DNA of 64,000 nucleotides, taken from positions 1 to 64,000 of the forward strand of contig JAKEER010000117.1 of the NCBI GenBank assembly GCA_022616615.1, written 5' to 3'. Positions 29,852-39,707 of the stretch are shown here, piece by piece. This stretch comes from Acidobacteriota bacterium. Its GTDB lineage: Bacteria > Acidobacteriota > Terriglobia > Versatilivoradales > Versatilivoraceae. The translations under genes were made by a program, and so were the position numbers. Position 1 is the first letter of the stretch, and every line of letters starts with the position of its first letter. Under the pieces are notes generated by a model. The model was not told where the DNA came from, searched no databases, and worked only from the letters and a program-made list of their open reading frames with translations.

Positions 29852-31369
29852 ATGTCATCACCGAGACAATCATCAAAGGTGCTGATTGCCCGGACGGAGA
29901 TCTCTGAAGGTTCGCGTTCTGGAGAGTGCACCCGTGAGCAGCCAGGGCGGGCGCGCGCTAGGCGGATCCGGCCTCTGGCATTGAAAGTGATGCCGTTGGC
30001 TATGGCGTGTGGCCTTGTCTTGATGACCGGTGCCTGTGTGCACAAGATCCGCGCGGTCAACGACAACTTTTATGTGATCAACCGAAGCGGCAAGCCGCCC
30101 AAGCTGTCGTTTACACATGACCTGAGGCTCGCTCCCAAGAGCCCACGACCTTTAGACTCCATCGAAACATCCGAGAGCCAGGCAAGCAGCAGGCCGCGAC
30201 CAAAGAGCTTGCTATCGAATGCGGAAATTCTGGAGGATGAGAACTCAGAGATGGCTGCTCTCCTGAGGAAGGTGAAGAGCGATCCGGCAAATGCCGGGGT
30301 CCACTCCCAACTGGGGCGAGCCTATCACGAATTCCGAATTTATGATGAGGCTTTGTGGCATTACCAGAAGGCGATCCAACTCGAGCCAGAAAATCCGGGC
30401 CACTATGAGCAGGCCGGAAGGTTATGGAGAGACTGGCAGTCGCCGCAGCAAGGTGTCAGTCTGGTGCAGAAAGCGCTGGAGCTTGAGCCGGATTTTGTTG
30501 AGGCGTGGAACACCTTAGGAACGTTGTTCGACCGGTTGGGGAATCGCAGGCAGGCGCAGGAAGCCTACTTGCAGGCACTGTCGCACGATCCAGGTCTCGA
30601 CTATGTCCACAATAACCTCTGCTTCAGCTATTTGCAGGATGGGCGTTTTGAGCAAGCCGTCCAGCACGGCGAGAGAGCAACGCAACTGAACCCGTCCATG
30701 CTGGTGGCTCACAACAATCTTGGGCTTGCCTATGGAATGCGCGGCGATCTGGTACGATCTCTCGAGGAATTTAGTCAGACGGGAGACGAGGCCGCCGCCA
30801 GAAACAATCTCGGGTTGATGCTCCTGAATTGGGGTCAGTTCGCTGAGTCGATGGAGCAGTTCAGGCTGGCGGCGCGTCTCAGACCGCATTATCGGGTTGC
30901 TGCGTCGAACTACCGGAGCGCGCGCGATCTGAAGTTTCAACAAGAACGAGCTTCCAAGGACAGAATGAGGGCCTTTGATCATGAGACCGGGCTGGCGGTC
31001 CTACCCGGGTCTTTAGGACTTGTGGCACTCAAGGAAGCCGGGTTGAACCTTTTAAGTGGTCCTTTGGAGCTGCTCTCAGCTTTACCCGTGCTGGCGCCTT
31101 CACTTGTGCCGCCGGCCAGCCCCATAGTGGAAGTTGAGGTTGAAAGCCTCGGGGGACCCAGCCAGGACGGAAGGATCTTGGGTGGGCTGCTTGGCAATGA
31201 GTGCCTGTTCCTGACGACGCGCACCGAGCGCACGCGCACGGTCGTTTATTACAGACCAGGATATCTCAAAGCGGCTTTGGAACTGGCGCATTCCATTCCT
31301 GGAAACCAGACTGTCCTCGAGACCAGTCCTTCGGAACAGAACGCCGGCATCAGGGTTCTGCTGCCGTGA
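29852..31369 (+). CDS. TPR lipoprotein, TadD-like
   Basis: Lipobox 'GLVLMTGAC', multiple TPRs ('AYHEFRIYDEALWHYQKAIQLEPENPGHYEQAGRLW...'). Confidence 0.75.
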   Translation: MSSPRQSSKVLIARTEISEGSRSGECTREQPGRARARRIRPLALKVMPLAMACGLVLMTGACVHKIRAVNDNFYVINRSGKPPKLSFTHDLRLAPKSPRPLDSIETSESQASSRPRPKSLLSNAEILEDENSEMAALLRKVKSDPANAGVHSQLGRAYHEFRIYDEALWHYQKAIQLEPENPGHYEQAGRLWRDWQSPQQGVSLVQKALELEPDFVEAWNTLGTLFDRLGNRRQAQEAYLQALSHDPGLDYVHNNLCFSYLQDGRFEQAVQHGERATQLNPSMLVAHNNLGLAYGMRGDLVRSLEEFSQTGDEAAARNNLGLMLLNWGQFAESMEQFRLAARLRPHYRVAASNYRSARDLKFQQERASKDRMRAFDHETGLAVLPGSLGLVALKEAGLNLLSGPLELLSALPVLAPSLVPPASPIVEVEVESLGGPSQDGRILGGLLGNECLFLTTRTERTRTVVYYRPGYLKAALELAHSIPGNQTVLETSPSEQNAGIRVLLP

Positions 31370-31489
31370 TGTCTTTTCTGAAGTGGCCAAGCAACGGCAG
31401 GGTCGTCATAGCTTTCCGCCGTTGTGATGCCAAACCGGGCCAGTGGTAAAACAGCGGCCAAAGCTCGATAACTGCAAAGGAGCCTCGTT

Positions 31490-32839
31490 ATGGATTCTGA
31501 AGTCATCGTTAGTGATGTGAAGATTGTTGATGAGAGCAGCCAGAAGCTGATGGCGAGCTATACGCCGCCAACTCCGGCAAGTTTGAAGGAAGTCGGAGTC
31601 AACCGAGACTCACTGATCCACTTGGTGGTCAAGGTTCTCTATTACGCCGGCGAAGTGACCGGATCTTATCTGGCGTCGCGGATGAAGCTGCCTTACACGC
31701 TAGTGGACGAGCTCATCGAATTCGTCAAAGCGGAAAAGCTGTGCGAAGTAAAGGGAATGGCTGGCATCGGCAAGTCCGCTTACCGATATGCGATCACGTC
31801 GCTTGGAAGAGACCGAGCCCGCGAGTTTCTCGAAATCAATCAATACACCGGCGCGGCTCCGGTTCCGCTAGCGCAATATATTGAGATGATCAAACGGCAG
31901 GCCGCTGCCCGGTCGTACATCACGCAGGAAGGCATTGCCAAGAATTTCTCTCACCTGGTTCTTAGCAAGCAGATGCTTGACATGCTTGGGCCAGCCATCA
32001 ACTCAGGCAAGTCAATGTTTGTTTATGGTGCGCCTGGAAACGGCAAATCCGTCGTTTCTGAGGCGATTGGCCATATGCTTGGCGGGGAGGTTTATATTCC
32101 TCATGCCATTGACGTGGATGGCATCGTGATCACGATTTACGATCCCATCAACCATCATGCATACGAGAGCGACAAGGTCCCCGAGTCTTCAGGTTACCGG
32201 TCGCCGATATTCAGCGACACCGAAGATTTTGATCAGCGATGGGTGCGCTGCCACCGCCCCTTTGTTTTCGCTGGCGGGGAGCTGACGCTGGACATGCTTG
32301 ACTTGTCGTTTAACGAAATCGCCAAGTTTTATGAAGCCCCTTTTCAGGTGAAGGCCAACGGAGGCGTTTTTCTGATCGACGACTTTGGCCGCCAATTGGT
32401 GCGCCCGAAGGATCTGTTGAACCGGTGGATCGTCCCGCTCGAAAAGCGAGTCGATTACCTGACGCTGCACACGGGGAAGAAATTCGAGCTGCCCTTTGAC
32501 GCACTGATCATTTTCTCGACCAACCTCAAACCGCAGGAACTAGTCGACGAGGCCTTCTTCCGCCGCATTCGTTACAAGATCCACTTTGAAAATCCAACGC
32601 TGGAAGAGTACAAGGAAATCTTCAAGAATTACTGCCGCACCAAGAATATTGTCTACAATCCGATTATCGTGGATTACATGCAGACAGAGTTCTATCAGAA
32701 ATACGGCGTGGAAATTCGGCGCTGCCATCCACGGGATGTCATCGAACAGGTAGCCGACATCGCCCGTTATTTGAATACGCCGCCAGCACTCACTAAGGAG
32801 TTGGTGGACGCGGCCTGCCATAGTTACTTCGTGAAGTGA
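31490..32839 (+). CDS. AAA ATPase with N-terminal winged-helix-like domain
   Basis: 'SMFVYGAPGNGKSVVSEAIGHML' Walker A, 'GVFLIDDFGRQ' Walker B; N-terminal approx. 110 aa wHTH-like. Confidence 0.8.
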   Translation: MDSEVIVSDVKIVDESSQKLMASYTPPTPASLKEVGVNRDSLIHLVVKVLYYAGEVTGSYLASRMKLPYTLVDELIEFVKAEKLCEVKGMAGIGKSAYRYAITSLGRDRAREFLEINQYTGAAPVPLAQYIEMIKRQAAARSYITQEGIAKNFSHLVLSKQMLDMLGPAINSGKSMFVYGAPGNGKSVVSEAIGHMLGGEVYIPHAIDVDGIVITIYDPINHHAYESDKVPESSGYRSPIFSDTEDFDQRWVRCHRPFVFAGGELTLDMLDLSFNEIAKFYEAPFQVKANGGVFLIDDFGRQLVRPKDLLNRWIVPLEKRVDYLTLHTGKKFELPFDALIIFSTNLKPQELVDEAFFRRIRYKIHFENPTLEEYKEIFKNYCRTKNIVYNPIIVDYMQTEFYQKYGVEIRRCHPRDVIEQVADIARYLNTPPALTKELVDAACHSYFVK

Positions 32840-32878
32840 TTCCTTCAGGCGGCCGGTTCGTTCAGAGGCAGACGCTGA

Positions 32879-33228
32879 TGTTCGACAAGATCAGATATGC
32901 TCTAACGCTGTTCGACAGTACGGAGATCTTCATCCTGTTTGCCGGTCTGATTGTTTACCACCTCGTCATTCTGCTCTTCATCACTATGTCCGTTCGAGCC
33001 TCGGCGGTGCTACGGCTCAGGTCGCTGGAAGCGGAACGGGATGAATACAAGAAGAACTGGCAGCATCGCGATGAAGGGTGGAAAGATCGTGAAGAAGGGT
33101 TGCGGCGAATCCTAAGCGAGGAGCGGGAGCGGCAGGTTTCGCAGCTCAAGGCAGAGTACGATTCTTACATCGGACTGCTGGAACAGAAACTGACCAGGAC
33201 GAAAACCCGCGAGACGGGAATGTCTTAG
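32879..33228 (+). CDS. Single-TM coiled-coil hypothetical protein
   Basis: ATG 32879; TM near N-terminus followed by charged heptad-like region. Confidence 0.55.
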
Positions 33229-33299
33229 CCTGCCTACGATACTGTAGACTGCAAGAACCTCCAGTGCTCAGGGAGGCCTACAATGTCATCATACTTACT

Positions 33300-34751
33300 C
33301 TACCGGCTCATTGACAGCCGCCACGCGGCGTCAAACTCGTCGACGCTCTGGTGCGTCACTTTTTGAAAAGCATTCTCGAAGTTGTAGTTTTGTCCCATGA
33401 GATCGAGGATGCTTCGGATTGAAGGCTTGCCTAGCGAAGCCACCAGATGCTCAACAGCCGCCAGTCCCTCAATATAGGCGACTGAGGCAGCGCCAGCGGA
33501 CAGTCCGACGAACGATCCTTTCAACCCCTTCAAAGGAATCAGTTGACCTTCCTTGTTCAGTGCTTCGAGCCATTTGCGGTAGTTGGAAGCCGATTTCCCC
33601 TCTTGAAATTGCGCGACTCCTTCGTTAAACCACGAAGGGCAACCGCGTCCGGGTAGCGATCGAATGAACGCGTGCGTCAGCTCGTGAACCAAAACTGCGG
33701 AAAGCTCCGTTGTGACGGAGGCGAGTCCTTTGGTAGGAACACGAATCTTGCCATCAAAAAGGGCACCCGACCAGCTGGGGGCTTGGGTTATGTCGAAGTA
33801 GGCTTGATCGGGATACAGAATCACGGCGACCGTCGCTGGTGCCTGGGAAGTCAGGTCAATGCTCAGCTGGCGGTAGAGGCTTTCGAGTGTCGTCAGAATT
33901 TGCTGGCCGAGCCGGTAATCAGACACCTTGCGGTCGTAACGTAAGATGAAGTGGGCGCTCTGCAACACGCCCAGCTCGCTGTGCACCCCTGACTCCTGGC
34001 GCGCTTTTTCCAGCCTGGCAGAAATTTCTGGGCTCGGGCCAAGCTGCAGCGCTTCAGTCCACTGTCTGATGGCTTGCGCGACTTTCTCTTGGGCGTAGTA
34101 AGCCTCACCCAGCAGGTAATGGGTCCACTGATTCCTTTTGTCCAATTCCAGGCATGTCAGCAGTAGATCTTCGGAGGCGCGATAGTTCCCTGTACGGTGA
34201 TTGATGATTGCCAAGTTTGACAGAACAGCAAGGTTTCTCTTGTCCAGGGCCAAAGCTTCCTCAAGGCTGCTCTTAGCGGACGCAAGATCCCCCTGAGCGG
34301 CCTGAAGAGACGCGAGCGAATTCAGGCCGCGCACGAGTTCTGATTTGGCGAGTGCGTCCGCCGGATCCGCTTTCAGATTCTCTCTGAGCCGGTTCAGCAG
34401 CTCTTTGGAAATGGTTGACGTCCCGCCACGCAAGGGAGTGTCCAGCGGCGCCTTGGGTTCGCTTGGCGCGGAAGGACTGCGTTCGTCAATGGCAATGCCG
34501 TATCTTCTAGAAGGCCCCTCGGGCGTGGGAAGTGACTTTTGCTCCTGGATTCTCCGCACAGCAGATTTCGGGAGAACTTGGACCTTGCCTCCGGTCTGAT
34601 ATCTAATTTCAGCACCTTCCTCCCAGGCTTTCTCAACGACCAGCACATTTCCGTTCGTGAGATAGACGACATCCGCCGTCAGCCTCGCTGGGAGGCTGAT
34701 AAGCAAGAAGTAACTTAGGGCTGCGGTGTTCAGTTGGCGCGGAGATTTCAT
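33300..34751 (-). CDS. TPR protein with peptidase MA-like domain
   Basis: 'ELSAVLVHELTHAFIRSLPGRGCPSWFNEGVAQFQEG' (HELTH...E gluzincin pattern) and TPRs; signal peptide from Met at 34751. Confidence 0.8.
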   Translation of the reverse strand: MKSPRQLNTAALSYFLLISLPARLTADVVYLTNGNVLVVEKAWEEGAEIRYQTGGKVQVLPKSAVRRIQEQKSLPTPEGPSRRYGIAIDERSPSAPSEPKAPLDTPLRGGTSTISKELLNRLRENLKADPADALAKSELVRGLNSLASLQAAQGDLASAKSSLEEALALDKRNLAVLSNLAIINHRTGNYRASEDLLLTCLELDKRNQWTHYLLGEAYYAQEKVAQAIRQWTEALQLGPSPEISARLEKARQESGVHSELGVLQSAHFILRYDRKVSDYRLGQQILTTLESLYRQLSIDLTSQAPATVAVILYPDQAYFDITQAPSWSGALFDGKIRVPTKGLASVTTELSAVLVHELTHAFIRSLPGRGCPSWFNEGVAQFQEGKSASNYRKWLEALNKEGQLIPLKGLKGSFVGLSAGAASVAYIEGLAAVEHLVASLGKPSIRSILDLMGQNYNFENAFQKVTHQSVDEFDAAWRLSMSR

Positions 34752-34788
34752 GGGCCCGACGGGAAGAGAAACAATTTGGCGGAAGGCA

Positions 34789-35916
34789 TTATTTGCCAGG
34801 CTCAATGGTTTGAGCGACCTTCTGGGAGACCGCCAGATTGCCATTGGCGTCGCGAGTCTTGATGGTTCTTTCGACGCTAACCTTTCCATTTCCCAGAGGC
34901 TTAGAAGTCTCTGTCACCAGCTCGCTGACCCGCAGACCGCCTGACGGATTTAGCGGATCGACTGCTTCGACTTGGGTGCTGCTCTGAATGCTGCCGTCCG
35001 GCAGCCGGCGTTCTTCTCCGGTCACGCGTTGCGAAAGCGTGAGCCCGGTACTGTTCACGTTTGGCAGCAGGCGGTGCACATTTCGCGACTCGAGAAGCCG
35101 CTGGTAGTTGCGGACACCGTCGGAAGTTTCAGATTGGGTCTCGGTGACTCTGTCTGTCAACAAGAACCGGCCGTCATAGCTTGTCTGATGGACCGCCGTT
35201 TCCTTTTTGAAGGCGTTCTCGCCGAGCTTGGTCGTCGTTTCCTTGACGTTTTCGACCACAGCCATGCGACCGCTGGCTTCTTTGAGTTTCCGGCTGCTTT
35301 CCTTCACCGTCAATGTTTCCGAGATCTTCCTTTCGCTTGCTTCTTCGATCTCAGCGAGTGAAAACTTGCCTTCGGCGTCGGGCCGGTAGAGAGCACGGGT
35401 CAATTGTCGTTCCTTAGGTGAAGTTCTAACGACCGTTTCATTCTCGACAATCTGCGCGGCCATCTTGCCGTTAATGTCTGGCCGATAATACGACCTTTGC
35501 GTTTCTTCAGTATTTCCCTTCAACATATGATCTTCTTTGATCAGCTCTTGTGTTGCCAGCCGCCCGTTCAAGTCCGGTGTCCGGATGGTTCGCTCTACCT
35601 GATATTGAGTGTCGCTGATCCGGCGGCTTAGCTCACTCTCCTCCCGATCCACGCGCTCGCCACCGTTGATTGAAAGCGCCCGAAAAGCCGTGGTTCGTTG
35701 GTAGTTCTTGTCGTCTGCAAGTTTCTGGTATTCAGAGACCTTCGTCTCGGAGCCCATACGGTCCGTGCTCGTTGGCACATAGAGGTAGCTGGTCGATGAT
35801 TGTTCTCGCCCGCCTGATTTCTTGGCAGTTTCCTGGCCCAGTGTCAAGACGGGAAGAGCCAACAAAGCCAGGACGACCGCGAGGCTAAAGCTTCTCATAG
35901 AATGACTGCGTTGCAT
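34789..35916 (-). CDS. Secreted protein with degenerate ~33-aa internal repeats
   Basis: Signal peptide 'MRSFSLAVVLALLALPVLTLGQ'; repeated modules of the form '..R.PD.NG+.A..E.V+E...'. Confidence 0.65.
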   Translation of the reverse strand: MQRSHSMRSFSLAVVLALLALPVLTLGQETAKKSGGREQSSTSYLYVPTSTDRMGSETKVSEYQKLADDKNYQRTTAFRALSINGGERVDREESELSRRISDTQYQVERTIRTPDLNGRLATQELIKEDHMLKGNTEETQRSYYRPDINGKMAAQIVENETVVRTSPKERQLTRALYRPDAEGKFSLAEIEEASERKISETLTVKESSRKLKEASGRMAVVENVKETTTKLGENAFKKETAVHQTSYDGRFLLTDRVTETQSETSDGVRNYQRLLESRNVHRLLPNVNSTGLTLSQRVTGEERRLPDGSIQSSTQVEAVDPLNPSGGLRVSELVTETSKPLGNGKVSVERTIKTRDANGNLAVSQKVAQTIEPGK

Positions 35917-36145
35917 TGGCTTAACCCTGCCTTGCCCGCAAGAATTCAATTCGATAATTTTCTCATCGACGCTCACCGGCCTGTAGATTAGGGCCAATTT
36001 GCTTGTGCCGATGAATGAGCTTTTTGGTACCGAAATCCTGCGGCATCCAGCCAGCAAGGACCACCCTTGTGAATAGGTCTCGCCCCTTCAACGACACAAA
36101 TGCTAGGAATGCCCAAAACACCTTCTCGCTTTCGACGGCATTGAG

Positions 36146-37399
36146 TTAGCTCTTCAGGAGTTTCAGAGTGGTCAAAGGCAATGACTTGTTGGCCGTGTCT
36201 TTCGCCCGTACCAAGAAGCCGCCGCCGGATCTGGGATGAGACTCAATGGGAATGCCAAGGACGTGCGCAGACATATCGTAGAAGCTTTTCGCAAGGGGAA
36301 TTGAGTCGCTTTGAAGAGTCAAAGGGTCGCCTGACTGAATCGAGCGAATCAGTGACTTGTAATCGTTGGGGATTGACCAGAAAACCTTGAAATTAAGAGT
36401 CTTCTCAACCTCTTTGATGCTGACATCGTTACCCTTAAGATACCGGTTGAGCAGCAGCCGAATGCGACTTGAAGAGTAACCGAGGCGCTCGAACCCATGC
36501 AGCACTCGCTGGGCATTGCGTAGGGCCGGCAGACTACACTTGGAAATCAAGAAAATGATGTGTGAAGAATCCAGGACTGACACAACCAACTCGTTTAGCG
36601 TGCTGGAAGTGTCAATGATGATGTAGTCGTACTCCATCTGCAGAATAGCCAGCAGCGGTCTTACCTCCGCAGCCAATGCTCGCGACTTCTGCGGGAAACC
36701 GTCGCTGAAAGAGAGCAGGTCAATTCCGGTCTTTGAGTGTGTCGTGATGGTTCTGAAAATCAAAGCCGGGTCGAGAACTGAGTCCTTGCTGTCTTCCTGA
36801 ACCAGAAACTTATGACTCTTCAGTCCGAAGAATCCGGCCACATCCCCGAATTCGACGTCCAAATCAAAAACAAGAACCTTCTTCTTGGAAAGCTTGCTCA
36901 AGCTGACTGCAAAATTCGTGGAGATTGTCGTCGAACCGTTGCCACCCTTGCAGCTAAAGAACGAGAATATCGTAGCAGGTTCCTTAGCCTGGGCCGATGG
37001 GCCGATCTGCCTCTGAACTCGCACAAACGCCTGGTGTACGGCTTCTGCGGTCAACGGCCTCGAAAGAATCTCCTTCACTCCCAGCCGCAGGGCTTCAATC
37101 AAAAAGCCTGAATCGAACGATTCACCCGCAGTAAGGATTGGGACTCCTGGAAAATTTTGCTGCAGATCTTTGAGCAACTGCAAGCTGGATTGGGGGTCTT
37201 TGCTGAATTCAACTAAGAGGACATGGGGGTCGATGCTTGCCATCTCTTCCCAAGTTTCATTGCTGAAACCTTCCGACGCGCCGAGGACCTCTAATACGAT
37301 CCTGGCAGAATCAATTTTCCCCACATGATGGCGACATTCTTTTCTAAACCGATCTTCCCAATAGATTACCAGGGTCCGAAGTTTTTCTGTCGTTGGCAT
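36146..37399 (-). CDS. Second CpaE/TadZ-like ATPase
   Basis: 'FSFFSCKGGNGSTTISTNFAVSLSKLSKKKVLVFDLDVEFGDVAGFFGLKSHKFL', colinear with CpaE at 24525-25715. Confidence 0.88.
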   Translation of the reverse strand: MPTTEKLRTLVIYWEDRFRKECRHHVGKIDSARIVLEVLGASEGFSNETWEEMASIDPHVLLVEFSKDPQSSLQLLKDLQQNFPGVPILTAGESFDSGFLIEALRLGVKEILSRPLTAEAVHQAFVRVQRQIGPSAQAKEPATIFSFFSCKGGNGSTTISTNFAVSLSKLSKKKVLVFDLDVEFGDVAGFFGLKSHKFLVQEDSKDSVLDPALIFRTITTHSKTGIDLLSFSDGFPQKSRALAAEVRPLLAILQMEYDYIIIDTSSTLNELVVSVLDSSHIIFLISKCSLPALRNAQRVLHGFERLGYSSSRIRLLLNRYLKGNDVSIKEVEKTLNFKVFWSIPNDYKSLIRSIQSGDPLTLQSDSIPLAKSFYDMSAHVLGIPIESHPRSGGGFLVRAKDTANKSLPLTTLKLLKS

Positions 37400-37792
37400 G
37401 AAATGTTTGCTTCTCCGAAGGTTTGACGTTCAACTACCCGACGCTGTGCAATTTAAGGGCCCAGGGATTCTCCAGTGACATCTTGAGAAACGAGCCAAGT
37501 GGTGGCTCATTCCCAACTCGTCCTTTGCACCCGCCATTCCCCATAGAGTGGACTGTTCCCCCGAATTCATTGGGCAAGAACCGTGTGAATCCAATCGTAC
37601 TGAGATCGCTCGCCAACCTCGCGGGAATTTCGTCGAGGCTCAAACTCGGAAAAAATGTCCTCAAGAAATCCCGAAAAGTGGAAATAAATTACCCATCGAT
37701 GCGAATTGACCGAGAAAGAGAAACCGCTATATCTGACCAACTAGCATTGGGCCTTCAGGCACCCGAAGCGATGTCCCCACCAGCGCAATGTC

Positions 37793-38704
37793 TTAGAGAG
37801 CTTCGACTTTGACTTTTTGATCGATGAATTCAATGCCGGCAAGCCGGAAGGAGTTCTCGCGCGACGGCTGAATCCAACGGATTTTCGCCAGGGCTGCAAA
37901 CTCCTCAGGCATCCGGACGCCAATCTCGGATTGACTGCCCAGGTCCTTTCCAGAAAAAACGATGCAAGCTCCGTCTTCACATACATTTACAGTGTAGGTG
38001 TGGAATTGTAATTGAGTGTCCTCGCTCAGATAGCTGACAGTAATGGGGAGGATAACGACTTTTCTTGCCGTCTTCCGCAGCGAGTAAAGGCCGCTGGATC
38101 CCTTAAACTCACCGGCAGTTGTGTCCGGAGCGGTTACACTGGCCGGAGGCTCTGCAAGATCCCCGGCTGAAGCCGCCAGCAGAGGGTTTGTACTGTCGAG
38201 CGAGCCAAGGTTTTCTACGGAGCGCCGCATTTCTTGCACCAGCAGTTGCACTTGGTCTATCCGCTCCATCACTTCTCTCAAGTCGCGCTCTAGCTGCGGC
38301 GACGCCTTGCGTCCAAGCTGAGCTCTGGCAAAAAACATGATTGCCGACAGAGAATGCTCAATGCCCTGGCAAAAGGTTCCCAGTCGCTTAGACAGTTGGG
38401 CCTCGATTCGTACTGCCTGTAGCCTTTTTTCTTCCTCTGCATCTTGCTTTGCAGGAACCAACCCATTATTCCGCAAAGCCAAAATATTTGAGTATAAGGC
38501 GAGACAGGTTGCGACGAGCGCGAAAACCAGGACTTCCAGTAGCAGTAGGGCAGGATTGCGCATCACTCCGTGGAACTGCAAAACGATTAACAGAACTACC
38601 TGGTAGAAGACAAAAGCACAACCTCCCCACAGAACGTGGGCGATACGAGGGTGATCACTCGAAGTCAGAAAACCCTCAATAGCTTTCCGCTGGCTCTTTG
38701 CCAT
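37793..38704 (-). CDS. Membrane protein with C-terminal PilZ-like domain
   Basis: Two N-terminal TMs, helical linker, C-terminal 'RKVVILPITVSYL...TYTVNVCEDGACIVFSGKDLGSQSEIGVRMP...AKIRWIQPSRENSFRLAGIEFID'. Confidence 0.65.
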   Translation of the reverse strand: MAKSQRKAIEGFLTSSDHPRIAHVLWGGCAFVFYQVVLLIVLQFHGVMRNPALLLLEVLVFALVATCLALYSNILALRNNGLVPAKQDAEEEKRLQAVRIEAQLSKRLGTFCQGIEHSLSAIMFFARAQLGRKASPQLERDLREVMERIDQVQLLVQEMRRSVENLGSLDSTNPLLAASAGDLAEPPASVTAPDTTAGEFKGSSGLYSLRKTARKVVILPITVSYLSEDTQLQFHTYTVNVCEDGACIVFSGKDLGSQSEIGVRMPEEFAALAKIRWIQPSRENSFRLAGIEFIDQKVKVEAL

Positions 38705-38948
38705 GGTGCAATGGATTTGAAACACGTCCCAGCACGGGATCGGCTGTGTTGCTGACGACAGAAATTCTAACACGGAACACGCGGCACGCAGTAGGGACAT
38801 GGGAAACCGGCTCTGCAGGACCCACGAGACAGCGCCCAAGACCCGCAGCCAACGCCCCTTTTCTACTGGACAATGCCTGCTCCTTAGCCTTGCCCAAACA
38901 ACTTGGCTCTGGCGTCAGAAGGTCGAGGGGAAGATCGAACAGGTGGAG

Positions 38949-39617
38949 TCAAGAGCCCAGGTTCTTACAGACGACTTCTGCGATGGCTTCTGCGAGCGAA
39001 TTCTTGATGCGGTTCATGTCAAAGGGTTCTGCCAATTGTTGTACTCTATCGCTGCAATCTCCGTTGAATTTGGAACCGGTCGGAACGCCGCGAAGCTGGT
39101 ATTCTCGATTCAGTATCCGGGTCACGAGCCCCACCGAATTCAGGTTGTAGTCGGAAACGCGAGTGAAAAGGTCTTCGAGCTTCTTCTGAAACTGGTTGAT
39201 CTCTTCCACGATGTGTTGGCGGTCGCGTTTCAGATTCTCAAACTCCAACCGCTCTAGAGCTGACTGGTGCTGCTCAATCGCGGCCTGAGTTTTCTTGAAC
39301 TCGAGCTCCAGGGCATGACGGATGCCTACCAGATTCTGCAAACGGTCGTTATCGGCCTTGAGTTTCCTTTCCCCTGCCTGGATGCTTTCTTCAATTTCCC
39401 TTTTTTGCCTATCGTCGAATTCTCCAATGAGTTCTCTCGCCTGAATCTCGTAATACCGGTTTTTCAGGTGTTCCAACTCAGTTTCAACTTTTTCGACATT
39501 GTTGACCGAGGTATTCTTGATTTGATCGTCGATCTCGGTCACCTTTTCGCGAATCTTGCCAATCTTCTGTTCAAGGCCTTGCATCGCCTGCTCAATCTCT
39601 AGTTGGGTTGCTGGCAT
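38949..39617 (-). CDS. Coiled-coil hypothetical protein
   Basis: 222 aa, long heptad-rich charged region. Confidence 0.6.
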   Translation of the reverse strand: MPATQLEIEQAMQGLEQKIGKIREKVTEIDDQIKNTSVNNVEKVETELEHLKNRYYEIQARELIGEFDDRQKREIEESIQAGERKLKADNDRLQNLVGIRHALELEFKKTQAAIEQHQSALERLEFENLKRDRQHIVEEINQFQKKLEDLFTRVSDYNLNSVGLVTRILNREYQLRGVPTGSKFNGDCSDRVQQLAEPFDMNRIKNSLAEAIAEVVCKNLGS

Positions 39618-39707
39618 TGTTTCTCCTGAGTTCCTGAAATTCTGGCTTGAGCCGACTTGGCCGCTCGCGACGCTTGTCTCAAAGGGCCGCGCTGGCGGGC
39701 GCCCCGT

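Noticed and set aside
37423-37812. 129-aa ORF in the gap between the second TadZ and the PilZ-like gene
   Set aside because: Composition not protein-like and it overlaps the 3' end of the PilZ-like gene antisense.
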